In this document: one piece after another, positions 13,117 through 21,224 of the stretch
How positions within the stretch are numbered: position 1 is the stretch's first letter
How the letters are laid out: each line of letters starts with the position of its first letter
DNA from: Syntrophomonadaceae bacterium
Lineage (GTDB): Bacteria > Bacillota > DSM-12270 > Thermacetogeniales > Thermacetogeniaceae
Length of the DNA stretch: 36,020 bases
Assembly (NCBI GenBank): GCA_012840385.1
Contig: DULK01000076.1
Span: 1-36,020 of the forward strand
Direction of reading: 5' to 3'
Made by a program: the position numbers and the translations under genes
Notes under the pieces: generated by a model
What the model saw: the letters and a program-made list of their open reading frames with translations, nothing else
Told to the model about the DNA's origin: nothing
The model's database searches: none

Positions 13117-16100
13117 TTACTGCCGGCTGGCGGAAAGATTTGATGCGGCCTTGCCGGCCGTACCCGCCGCAGGCCTGCCCGGAAGGATCTTCTCAATCCT
13201 CTCCCGCTCCTTCGCGAGATCCTGATTGAGCTTGAGGGCTTCCCCGATCAGCTTCTCGCCGTCTTTCCCCTGCCTGTTCAAGGCCAGGCCGTGCCAGAGG
13301 AGGGCCTCCGGTTTTAACATCGGATCCTGGGCGGCGGCTGCGAGGTAGGTTTCGGCCTGCGGCCATTTGCCCAGCAGCACCGCCGCTTCCCCCGCCTTCA
13401 GCTTGACAGAGGGGGAAACCGCCAGGAGCGGCGCCCGCCTCCAGAGCTTCAGGTGTTCCTTCGGAACCGCAGCCATCCGCGCCTCGATGCGGCCCGGCAC
13501 CTGCAGGGCCTTCTCCAGGTAGGAGCGTCCCTGAGCCCGGAGTTCCTCCACATTCCCGCCCTGGCCCCCGGCAGCCTGCCGGTTCTGGCCGGCCTGCTCC
13601 AGCAGGAAGCGCCCGGCCTCCAGGTAGCCAACGGCGAGGTTGTCGTAAACCTCCTGCTTGAGAGGCATAAGCGTCACGGCCTCTTCGAGCTGCCCTACAC
13701 CCTCTCTGACCTGCCCGCCGTTGAACAGCGCCCGGGCGTACAGGAGCCGCAGCTGGAAGTCTCCGCGGCTTTTCTGCACGGCGGCCCTGAGGGTTTCCTG
13801 GGCTTTGCGGATCGCCGCTCCGTCCTGCTGTTGAGTTCCCTGGTACAAAAGGATCTGGGCAAGCTGGGTCCGGTAGGATGTTGTCCAGGGATCGTAGCGT
13901 ATCGCCCTGTCGAGGTTTTCCACCGCCGCCCGGGCGTCCTGATTTTTGAGGGCAGCGGCTGCGGCCTGGGCATAGTTATCTCCCAGGGCCAGGGCCAGGG
14001 AGAGGAAGAAGAAGGCACCGGCAAGCACCCCCACGATCGCCCCCTGAACCCCGGGTGACAGCCGGGCCCCCGGATGCCTGACGACCTTTCCGGAAGCGTC
14101 CCGTTCCTCAAAGGTGGAGATGCGCTCCAGACCCCGCTCCAGGCCGAACAGCCCCCAGAGGAGGATGGCGACGGCTCCCAGGGAGAGGTTGAAGTCGATC
14201 AGCGAATGCAGGCCTAGGGCGAGTGCTCCGCTGAAGATCGCCCAGGCCGTTCCCCGCAGTGCCTGCTGCGATCTGTCGCCGGCGGCGCGCCATGTCCTGA
14301 CACTGCCGGCGAAGAAAAAGATCCATATGGCGATGAACGCCAGCAGGCCCGGGATACCGGTTTCCACACCCACCTGCATGAAGTGGTTGTGCACTTCGGT
14401 GGAAAAGTAAAGGTAATCCTGGTAGCGGTGGTAGAGGGCATTCCAGCCCCCGCCTCCTGCACCCAGGATGGCGTTGAGGGGACTGGAGGCCATGATCCGC
14501 AGGGCATCCCGGCTCCAGTTCAACCGGTCCTGGGCGTTTTCATCCTTGAGAGAGATGCTTTCAAGGCGCTGCACCCACGATTTCCAGACGGCTCCGGAGC
14601 CCGTGGCCGCAGGTGCAGCGGCCTGGCGGGCCAGGGCGAAGCCGCCGGCGGCTATAGCCAGGGCCAGAACCAGCCCCGCCGCCGGGAGCACCCAGGGCTT
14701 CAGGGTGCGCTGCACGGCCGGCCCCCCTTCCCCGGCAGGAAGCCTGATCCCGTTCTCCGCATAGTGCCACAGCAGCTGCAGCAGGGCAGCGACGGCAGCC
14801 CCCGCCAGCACCCACAGCCAGCCGGCAAGCTGGGAGTGGCTGTTGGCGGCGGCCATGACCTTCCCGAAAACGGCAAGGGCGGATACCAGCTGCAAGGCAA
14901 AGTGTCCCAGCACCCGCGCCGCCCCGCGCCACGCCGCGCCGCTCCGCCCCGGGAGCCCTCTGGGCGCGGCACCCGGCACCCGGCACCCGACATCTGCCGC
15001 TTTTTGCTTAGCGCCCGGCTCCTGCACCCCTCCTGTCAGTCCGAGCAGCAGCACCAGCAGCCCGAGCGGGTAGATGAGCAGGGCGCCTCGGGACTGGGTA
15101 CCCAGGAAAGTCAGGAACAGCAGGTAGTTCCCCACCGACAGGAGCAGTTTTGATGCCAGATGCCGGGCCTCCGCCCAGAGGTAGAGCCCGAACAGGTTGA
15201 TGGCGGTCAGGAACGCCGCCAGGGTGTTCGGGTACTGCAGGCTGGAGTAGATTCTCCCCCCCACGAAGGCATCCTTGTAACGGAAGGTACCGAAGGCGGC
15301 GCCCAGCCCCAGTACGGCCACCCCGGTGCCGCTGGTGAAGAAGACGGCCAGGTAGTTGCGGACGGCGCTCAGGGAGCGCACGCCGTAGGCCAGCATCCAG
15401 TAGACCGCGGCGTAGTTGGCCATTTTCAGGATCGCCCCGACGGCGTCCCGGGCGTTCCACGCCGCAATGCTGGAGGTGGTGTATAAGGCGAGCAGGGCCA
15501 CGATCGCCCAGTCAAGGGGATGCCGGGAGAAAAGGGGCTCCCGGCGGTATATCTTGTAAAAGGCCAGAAGGGCAAAGAGCATTGCCGTAAAGATGTGGGT
15601 CGGCAGCAGTTCCCGCGCAAAGAAAAGGCCGCGGAAGTAAGGAGGATAAAAGAGGAGTACCGCCAGGAGAATGGCCACCAGCCCGTCCACGGTTGCGGCC
15701 TGCCTGAGCAGGGCCTGGAGGCGCGGGCAGCGTTCTCCAAAGGCCTGCCAGTACCCGGCAAGGGTGGATGCCCTGCGCCCGGCTGCCGTCCGGCGGGCGG
15801 CCGGGATGCCCCTCCCTACAGCCGGCCTCGCCTGGCGCCCCTTTCCCCTCTGCAGGGACGCCCTATTTCCCTCTACCGGCGGCGCCGCTTTTCCGGCGCG
15901 GCTCAGGCGCAGCCGGATTGCCAGCTCCCGCCAGGTCCGGCTCAGCCCCTGCCGGGCCTTCTCCATTCCCCCGCCGGCCCCCCCGGGCAGGCGGAAGCGC
16001 AGCCGCCTGGCCCCGGCGGCAGGAGCAGCAGCGGCTTCCCGCTTGCTCTTCTGCCGGGTGCCTTTCGTCCGGGCCTTTGCGGTGATGGGAACGACCTTCT

Positions 16101-16131
16101 TCCCTTTGCTCTTCTGCTTTTTTCTGGCCAT
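13117..16131 (-). CDS. O-antigen-ligase-like (Wzy_C) polytopic membrane protein with TPR tail
   Basis: A 1004-aa protein. Residues 1-115 are a long Lys/Arg/Ala-rich cytoplasmic segment, with low complexity. From about 140 to 700 there are some 12-14 membrane helices, with the Wzy_C/O-antigen ligase landmark HNHFMQVGVETGIPGLLAF (about residue 555) and a large periplasmic-type loop before it (WKSWVQRLESISLKDENAQD). Residues about 720-990 are TPR-type helical repeats (NLDRAIRYDPWTTSYRTQLA, LLYARALFNGGQVREGVGQL, LAVGYLEAGRFLLEQAGQNR). Such proteins join or polymerise sugar chains on the cell surface. The ATG at 16131 has AAAGGGG upstream; the ORF's TTG at 16158 is not preferred. An in-frame GC-rich repeat (about 14929-14985) disrupts a loop (VGCRVPGAAPRGLPGRS). 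Confidence 0.85.
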   Translation of the reverse strand: MARKKQKSKGKKVVPITAKARTKGTRQKSKREAAAAPAAGARRLRFRLPGGAGGGMEKARQGLSRTWRELAIRLRLSRAGKAAPPVEGNRASLQRGKGRQARPAVGRGIPAARRTAAGRRASTLAGYWQAFGERCPRLQALLRQAATVDGLVAILLAVLLFYPPYFRGLFFARELLPTHIFTAMLFALLAFYKIYRREPLFSRHPLDWAIVALLALYTTSSIAAWNARDAVGAILKMANYAAVYWMLAYGVRSLSAVRNYLAVFFTSGTGVAVLGLGAAFGTFRYKDAFVGGRIYSSLQYPNTLAAFLTAINLFGLYLWAEARHLASKLLLSVGNYLLFLTFLGTQSRGALLIYPLGLLVLLLGLTGGVQEPGAKQKAADVGCRVPGAAPRGLPGRSGAAWRGAARVLGHFALQLVSALAVFGKVMAAANSHSQLAGWLWVLAGAAVAALLQLLWHYAENGIRLPAGEGGPAVQRTLKPWVLPAAGLVLALAIAAGGFALARQAAAPAATGSGAVWKSWVQRLESISLKDENAQDRLNWSRDALRIMASSPLNAILGAGGGGWNALYHRYQDYLYFSTEVHNHFMQVGVETGIPGLLAFIAIWIFFFAGSVRTWRAAGDRSQQALRGTAWAIFSGALALGLHSLIDFNLSLGAVAILLWGLFGLERGLERISTFEERDASGKVVRHPGARLSPGVQGAIVGVLAGAFFFLSLALALGDNYAQAAAAALKNQDARAAVENLDRAIRYDPWTTSYRTQLAQILLYQGTQQQDGAAIRKAQETLRAAVQKSRGDFQLRLLYARALFNGGQVREGVGQLEEAVTLMPLKQEVYDNLAVGYLEAGRFLLEQAGQNRQAAGGQGGNVEELRAQGRSYLEKALQVPGRIEARMAAVPKEHLKLWRRAPLLAVSPSVKLKAGEAAVLLGKWPQAETYLAAAAQDPMLKPEALLWHGLALNRQGKDGEKLIGEALKLNQDLAKERERIEKILPGRPAAGTAGKAASNLSASRQ

Positions 16132-16489
16132 AAAAGCATAAACCCCTTTCCTTAACAAATCATGCAGGTGAATCCAAACACAATTTTTATACTGTTCGAC
16201 GCCGGCGGCCCGAATCCTGCTTCCATTTAATAGAAGTCTGGAGCAGGAGGGCGGGTGCCGGGTGGATCACGCCCGGAGAAGGAGGCCGAAGGCCGGGTGA
16301 ATCGCGCCTGGAGAAGGATGCCGGATGCCGCAATCCTGCAGGAGCGGTGCCCGGGAGGGCCGGGTGACTGCCGGCAGCTTTTCCGGGGGTACCTGCCGGG
16401 TGCGGTGGAGGCCACCAGGCGCGAAAAAGCCCGGCCTTTGGGGGACCGGGCCGAGACAACAGATTTTCCGCCGCAGCCTCTTCATCCCT
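16132..16489. repeat. Gene-free stretch with 35-bp tandem repeat and terminator
   Basis: Units starting at 16257 and 16292 share GCCGGGTG(G/A)ATC(A/G)CGCC and then TGGAGAAGGA or CGGAGAAGGA, a 35-bp period, with a degenerate third unit near 16327. No gene is supported in either strand. It separates the HD-domain gene, which ends at 16490, from the upstream end of the O-antigen-ligase-like gene. Confidence 0.55.
16423..16453 (-). terminator. Terminator of the HD-domain gene
   Basis: On the minus strand GGCCCGG...CCGGGC folds around CCCCCAAAGG with a bulge and is followed directly by TTTTTCGC. The position, about 40 bases after the stop at 16490, is right for the HD gene. Confidence 0.75.
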
Positions 16490-17038
16490 CTACAGCCCCA
16501 GGGAAGGGGCGATCTCCTGCATGGCCTTGAGGGCGATCTCGATGAATTCCTCCAGCGGCAGACCGAATTCCTCGCAGGTCCTGATCTGATCCCGGTTGGC
16601 TCCCCGGGCGAAGGCCTTGTCCTTGAACTTTTTCCTCACCGACTTCACCTGAACCTCCGCCAGGGTGCGGGACGGCATCATGTAGGCCGTGGCGGTGATC
16701 AGGCCGGACAGGGGGTCTGTTGCGTACAGGGCCTTGTCCAGCAGGGAGGCCCGGGGGATGTCGTGCGGGCCGTGGGCCTTGACGGCGTGAACCAGCTCCC
16801 CGTCCAGTCCCAGCTCCTCAAGCCACTCCGCCCCCACGATGCTGTGGCGGTCGGGGTCGTCCTTCGTCACCTCGTAATCGATATCGTGCAGCAGGCCGGT
16901 GAGGTACCACTTCTCCTCGTCCTCTCCGAACCGCCGGGCCAGCCCCCTCATGATCGCCGCGGTTGCCAGCATGTGGTGGACCAGGTTGGTGTCGTGCACC
17001 CTTTCCTTCACCAGAGCAAGAGCCTCGTCTTTGGTCAT
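16490..17038 (-). CDS. HD-domain metal-dependent phosphohydrolase-like protein
   Basis: A 182-aa cytosolic protein of the HDIG/HDc type. The metal pattern is clear: H in NLVHHMLATAAIM, then the HD pair in LTGLLHDIDYEVT, the His in DPDRHSIVGAEW, and the later VKAHGPHD and DPLSGLI. The C-terminus has a conserved KFKDKAFARG and CEEFGLPLEEF, as in small standalone HD proteins of Clostridia, whose substrates are mostly unknown (nucleotides or cyclic nucleotides). GGGGAGGAAGC precedes the ATG. It is a single-gene unit that ends in a terminator. Confidence 0.88.
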   Translation of the reverse strand: MTKDEALALVKERVHDTNLVHHMLATAAIMRGLARRFGEDEEKWYLTGLLHDIDYEVTKDDPDRHSIVGAEWLEELGLDGELVHAVKAHGPHDIPRASLLDKALYATDPLSGLITATAYMMPSRTLAEVQVKSVRKKFKDKAFARGANRDQIRTCEEFGLPLEEFIEIALKAMQEIAPSLGL

Positions 17039-17061
17039 ATATGCTTCCTCCCCGATATATT

Positions 17062-17342
17062 AAAAATAAAGGTCGCTCCCCCGCAACGGCTATTTCTGTG
17101 CCGGCACCGGATGTGGTGATAATAGGTGGAACGGCTCACCAAGGATCCGTAGAACTACAGTCGCCTTATAGCCTGAATCAATCCATTTCATGGCTATAGC
17201 TACTTTATCTGCAAGTGTGGGTTTGTTGTTTACTATGTTTGAGGCAATTTGTATCTTCTGGCTACCACAGCACAGTTACCGGTTTCCAGACATTCCTGAA
17301 TGATCTTCATTTTAGTTCTATTGGATATTGCTTCCTATTCAC
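17062..17342 (-). pseudogene. IS3-family OrfA/OrfB remnant
   Basis: From GTG 17342, VNRKQYPIELK shifts frame to MKIIQECLETGNCAVVARRY and KLPQT, the helix-turn-helix start of an IS3 OrfA. After a gap the frame TLADKVAIAMKWIDSGYKAT and VVLRILGE gives the start of OrfB, and after another shift RSTYYHHIRCRHRN follows. The RSTYY part is the DNA match with the fragment at 5305-5493. At least three frame changes and large deletions make it inactive. It marks the boundary between the GC-rich block and the catabolic island. Confidence 0.65.
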
Positions 17343-17416
17343 TAAATAACCCCCCTTCTCCTTGACTCTACCAGATGGAAGGCTTTTGTTCAAGGTAGTT
17401 AGGGGGCTAAATAGTA

Positions 17417-18676
17417 CTAAAAGGTTCGAGCTAAAATCTGTACCGGATGCAGAACCTCAACAGAGTTTAAAGAAAACGCTCTCTTTCCATAATCAAGCTG
17501 CATTAAACAGGCCGGGCAACCTGCAGTCACATACTGGGCTCCGGTAGACTTAACATTATCCATTTTTCTCTGCAGGATTTTTTGGGAAATATCATGGTGT
17601 TGAAAGGAATAAGACCCAGCAGCCCCACAACACCAATTGGCTTCAGGCATTTCCTTGTACACAACACCTGGTATGCTCATTAGTATTTTCCGCGGTTGGC
17701 TGAAGATCTTTTGACTTCTATTTAAATGACAGGAATCATGATAAGTTACGCTGCATTCCTTTATGGGTTTTGGCCCAACCTTCAAACCAACAATATCAAC
17801 AAGAAACTCATTAATATCAAACACTCTGCTAGAAAACGCTTTTGCCTTCAACTTCTCTTCGTCATGTATCCAATCGTAGTTTTGATATTCTTTTAAGGCG
17901 TGGCTACATGTGCCGCAGTCAGTTACAATATAATCTACCTGTTTTTGCAGAAAAGCTTCTATATTTCTGGTAGCTATTTTCCGGCTTCGTGCTATGTCAC
18001 CATAAGATTGGTGTGGCAAGCCACAGCAATCATATTCCTCAGGAACAATCACTTCACAGTCATGATTTTCCAATACCTTTATTATGTCAAAGACTAATGA
18101 GGGAAATAATGCATTAGTTAAGCAGCCAACAAAGTACCCAACCTTGTATTTTCCAGGTGAGTTTTTCATCTCTCTTTTTCTATGTGTAAAGTATAAATCC
18201 CTAAAAGACTTTTTAGGGATTTCCGGTATAATTTGTTCAGTAGCCTTTATCATACCAGGAAGTAATTTGGTAATCCCCAGTTTTCGGTTTATGCTAAACA
18301 ATTTAATGATATTACGAAAACTTTGCGGACTGGCAAGTACCCTTTTTAGTAATAAACTATCAATTACAGGCATACCATATTGTTTGATCATCTCTATTTT
18401 CATTAGTCTAACGAGCTCTGGCGTCTCAATACGAGCAGGGCATGCATCAAGGCAGGCTCCGCAACCAAGGCATAAATTATTGTATAGCTTAAATCGTTTA
18501 CTGAGCTGTAGATTCGCCTCTACGTACTCCCTAACAAGTTTTATCCGTCCCCTAGCGAGCATCGATTCTTTTAGTGTCACTTTGTAAGTAGGGCATACTG
18601 CACTACACCGCCCGCACCTGACGCAGCGGTCGGTCCTTAAGTACAACTCCCGAAGTCGTTCATCAACCGTCCTCAT
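17417..18676 (-). CDS. glcF: Fe-S subunit of a 2-hydroxyacid (glycolate/lactate-type) dehydrogenase
   Basis: A 419-aa protein of the GlcF/LutA/HdrD-like family that carries electrons from the flavoprotein partner. Residues 18-28 (CVRCGRCSAVC) and 69-79 (CLGCGACLDAC) bind two 4Fe-4S clusters. Two CCG-type domains follow: FVGCLTNALFP with DCCGLPHQSYGD and TDCGTCSHALKEY, then HDSCHLNRSQ with WCCGAAGSYSF and AGCPACLMQLDYG. The family uses these for a non-cubane cluster or quinone/heterodisulfide chemistry. AAGGAGG stands before the ATG. It is transcribed with the FAD subunit gene at 19034 but separated from it by 357 bases containing an IS200/IS605-like remnant, an unusual gap for a heteromer. 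The true substrate is unknown; lactate, glycolate or another 2-hydroxyacid are possible. Confidence 0.82.
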   Translation of the reverse strand: MRTVDERLRELYLRTDRCVRCGRCSAVCPTYKVTLKESMLARGRIKLVREYVEANLQLSKRFKLYNNLCLGCGACLDACPARIETPELVRLMKIEMIKQYGMPVIDSLLLKRVLASPQSFRNIIKLFSINRKLGITKLLPGMIKATEQIIPEIPKKSFRDLYFTHRKREMKNSPGKYKVGYFVGCLTNALFPSLVFDIIKVLENHDCEVIVPEEYDCCGLPHQSYGDIARSRKIATRNIEAFLQKQVDYIVTDCGTCSHALKEYQNYDWIHDEEKLKAKAFSSRVFDINEFLVDIVGLKVGPKPIKECSVTYHDSCHLNRSQKIFSQPRKILMSIPGVVYKEMPEANWCCGAAGSYSFQHHDISQKILQRKMDNVKSTGAQYVTAGCPACLMQLDYGKRAFSLNSVEVLHPVQILARTF

Positions 18677-18688
18677 ACTTTGGCCTCC

Positions 18689-18973
18689 TTATACCATAGA
18701 GACAGATTTATTTAGCTCAAGCCAATAGACGCAACCCTTAACAATACATAGAAATCCCGGGACAACTCGGATAAATATTTCTCGTAGAGGCAGGGGGCTT
18801 CGTTCAACCTTATGAAGCATTAGCTGCCCCGATTGAGAGAGTGAAGCCCCCCATACAAGTGAGCTCGAATAAGCACGTTGTGAATACAGCAAGCTGCATG
18901 TTGCGAATTGCCGCGCAAGGTTTAGTGGCTCGTAAGAGTTGCGGGAACTCTGCCTAAATTCAATAAAGACCAC
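18689..18973 (-). mobile_element. IS200/IS605 (TnpB) 3'-end remnant, candidate omega-RNA region
   Basis: On the minus strand, from about 18850 the sequence reads GGGGGGCTTCACTCTCTC, then AATCGGGGCAGCTAATGC, TTCATAAGGTTGAACGAAGC, CCCCTGCCTCTACGAG. This is the characteristic layout after tnpB in many Firmicute IS605 elements: a G-rich arm, CAGxTAATGCxxCATAAGGTTGAACGAAGCCCC, then a terminal hairpin. No tnpB frame with RuvC residues remains, so only the 3' end seems left. The frame across it (QLMLHKVERSPLPLREIF) is not a real protein. It sits between glcD- and glcF-like genes. Confidence 0.45.
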
Positions 18974-19033
18974 GATCCCTATGTGGATGTTAAAGATCTT
19001 TTAACTTTAGTCTATTGCCTTTTTATAGCACGT

Positions 19034-20407
19034 CTAAAATGCCTTACCTGGGTTCAAGATATTGTTGGGGTCGAATACCTTCTTGATCCCTGCCATCAAC
19101 CGTAGATTAGACTCCTTATGTTGCAGGGGCATCAGCCGTTTTTTCGTAATTCCGATTCCGTGTTCCCCGCTGACGGTGCCTCCTAGGGCGAGGGCCGCCA
19201 TATATATCTCATCCTCGATCTTTTTTACACTTTCCGTTTCGTCAGGATTTCTAGGATCATAACAGATATGCGGATGAGCATTGCCGTCTCCAACGTGACC
19301 AAATGTGGGGATAAGCACCCCGTATTTCTTGGCGATATCCTGAATCTTATCCATCATCTCCGGTAGCTTGTTACGCGGGACAGTACAGTCCTCCGGAAGA
19401 ACCACTGGTTTATATGCTGCCAAGGCCGCAAAGCCTGACTTTCTTCCCGCCCATATCGCTTCTGCTTCTTCGGGAGTATTTGCCAATCTAATCTCTCTGG
19501 CACCACAGGAACAACAGATTTCTTTCACTTTAATGATTTGGCTATCTACCTCCGATTTACTACCGTCAACCTCTATCAGCACGATAGCCTCGGCATCTGT
19601 GGGGTAACCAACATCCATATATTTCTGGATCAATTGAGCGCTGGTTTTATCCAACAATTCCAGCATTGAAGGAATGACCTTGTTGTTGAGAATCCGGGTA
19701 ACTGCTACGGAGGCGTCTTTGAGATTGTTGAAGACGCACATCATAGTCCTTTTGGCCTCCGGCATAGGCAGCAACCTGAGGGTGACCTCGGTAAAAACGC
19801 CCAGGGTACCCTCGGAGCCGATCAAAAGCTGGGTGAGATTATATCCGCTGACGTCTTTCATAGTCTTTCCGCCGGTCTTTATTAGTTCGCCGGTCGGTAG
19901 GACCGTCTCCAAACCTAGAACATAATTCCTGGTAACTCCATATTTTACGGCCTGCGGCCCCCCAGCATCTGTAGCTATGGTACCACCAATGGTACACATG
20001 TCCATGCCCTGTGGGTCTGGTGGATAAAAAAGTCCCACCTTGGCTACCTCCGCTTTAAGATCAGAAAGAATAACTCCAGGTTCGCAGACAGCGATAAGGT
20101 TTTCTGTATCGATTTCGCGGATTTTATTCATAGATACAAGGTCGATAACGATCCCGCCATTTATCGGAACTGTAGCACCACAGTTGTTAGTAGCTGCACC
20201 TCGGGGAACCACGGGAATCCTCTCGCGATTGGCAATTTTCATCACATTTATAACATCTTCTTTGGTTTCCGCTCTTACAACTATATCAGGCTTATGATTA
20301 TAGATTGAAACATCATACGAGTAACAAACAAGATCTTCTAAAGCAGTGGTAACTTTGTTTCTCCCAATGGAATTGGCTAATTCTCTAGCTACCTGTTCGG
20401 TCTTCAA
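19034..20407 (-). CDS. glcD: FAD-binding subunit of a 2-hydroxyacid (glycolate/D-lactate-type) dehydrogenase
   Basis: A 457-aa flavoprotein of the GlcD/DLD family that oxidises a 2-hydroxyacid to the 2-oxoacid. The PCMH-type FAD-binding domain covers about 35-215 (VVPRGAATNNCGATVP, GGTIATDAGGPQAVKYG with the FAD-contacting Gly-rich loop, VLPTGELIKTGG). The FAD-oxidase C-terminal domain has HVGDGNAHPHICYDP and SGEHGIGITKKRLMP, whose His residues bind the substrate or a metal, and it ends with DPNNILNPGKAF. Length is typical. The start is a TTG with GGGAGAGGA upstream. It lies next to the livF gene and upstream of the Fe-S subunit; both probably belong to the liv operon. Confidence 0.88.
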   Translation of the reverse strand: MKTEQVARELANSIGRNKVTTALEDLVCYSYDVSIYNHKPDIVVRAETKEDVINVMKIANRERIPVVPRGAATNNCGATVPINGGIVIDLVSMNKIREIDTENLIAVCEPGVILSDLKAEVAKVGLFYPPDPQGMDMCTIGGTIATDAGGPQAVKYGVTRNYVLGLETVLPTGELIKTGGKTMKDVSGYNLTQLLIGSEGTLGVFTEVTLRLLPMPEAKRTMMCVFNNLKDASVAVTRILNNKVIPSMLELLDKTSAQLIQKYMDVGYPTDAEAIVLIEVDGSKSEVDSQIIKVKEICCSCGAREIRLANTPEEAEAIWAGRKSGFAALAAYKPVVLPEDCTVPRNKLPEMMDKIQDIAKKYGVLIPTFGHVGDGNAHPHICYDPRNPDETESVKKIEDEIYMAALALGGTVSGEHGIGITKKRLMPLQHKESNLRLMAGIKKVFDPNNILNPGKAF

Positions 20408-20495
20408 TAAAATCCTCTCCCATTCTTTTATTAATTAAGTATTTTGACATAACAGGTTCGAAGTCTAGGAAGGCATATTTCCTTTTCATAGATTA

Positions 20496-21224
20496 TTAAA
20501 TACAGGTACGCCGCCCTCCCAAGTATGCTTCTCGTACTTCAGTATTATTGAGCAAATCACTTGCCTTGCCTTCCAGTACGATCCGTCCGTTCTCTATAAC
20601 ATAACCTCGGCTTGCTACAGAAAGTGCAATAACAGCATTTTGTTCCACTACAAGCACCGTAGTACCCATTGTCTCGTTGATCTGCTTAATGACGGAAAAC
20701 ACTTGCTGAACAACAATCGGACCTAACCCTAAAGACGGTTCGTCCATTAGCAATATCTTCGGGTGTGCCATCAAACTGCGCGCGATAGCAAGCATTTGCT
20801 GTTGACCGCCGGACAAAGTCCAACCTAGTGCATTTTGTAACTTTTCGAGGTCTGGAAATATCTCGAACATTTTTTTAATGTCGGAAGTTAATTCCACCTT
20901 ATTTACTCTGCGACGGTTCGAGGCGCCAAGGATTAGGTTTTCTCGTACAGTTAGACCGGGGAAAATCCGCCGTCCTTCCGGTACATGAGCAACTCCTAAG
21001 CGTGCTATAGCCTCTGGGGAGAGATGATGTATGGGCTTGTCTTCTAAACAGACTTTACCCTGTAGAGGGTGTATGAGACCGGAGATTAGGCGTAATGTCG
21101 TCGTCTTACCCGCACCGTTCGCTCCCAGAAGACACACGATTTCCCCTTGATTAACCTGCAAAGAAACTCCGCGGAGGACTACAACGGAATCATAAGCGGC
21201 GTGGACGTTATCAAGTTTAAGCAC
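20496..21224 (-). CDS. livF: LivF-type ABC transporter ATPase
   Basis: A 242-aa nucleotide-binding subunit of a branched-chain-amino-acid/HAAT-type importer. Walker A GANGAGKTT (about 33-41), signature LSGGQQQMLAIARSLM, Walker B ILLMDEPSLGLGP and the switch histidine region (VLVVEQN) are complete. The start is GTG 21222-21224, inside the stop of the livM::livG gene (8-base overlap). The homologous LivF families also serve amides, short carboxylates and urea, so the liv name does not fix the substrate. Confidence 0.92.
   Translation of the reverse strand: MLKLDNVHAAYDSVVVLRGVSLQVNQGEIVCLLGANGAGKTTTLRLISGLIHPLQGKVCLEDKPIHHLSPEAIARLGVAHVPEGRRIFPGLTVRENLILGASNRRRVNKVELTSDIKKMFEIFPDLEKLQNALGWTLSGGQQQMLAIARSLMAHPKILLMDEPSLGLGPIVVQQVFSVIKQINETMGTTVLVVEQNAVIALSVASRGYVIENGRIVLEGKASDLLNNTEVREAYLGGRRTCI

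Noticed and set aside
10551-16155. Many long frames opposite or across the GC-rich genes
   Set aside because: High GC removes stop codons; the Arg/Pro/Gly-rich translations show no family and lack start signals.
5305-17135. A near-identical stretch of about 30 bases at 5311-5345 and 17097-17135 looked like a regulatory or attachment-site repeat
   Set aside because: In the right frame both copies code for RSTYYYH of IS3 OrfB, so they are fragments of related transposase genes.
18689-18973. Open frame of 94 residues between the dehydrogenase subunit genes
   Set aside because: No ribosome binding site or family; the DNA is better explained as the non-coding 3' end of an IS200/IS605 element.
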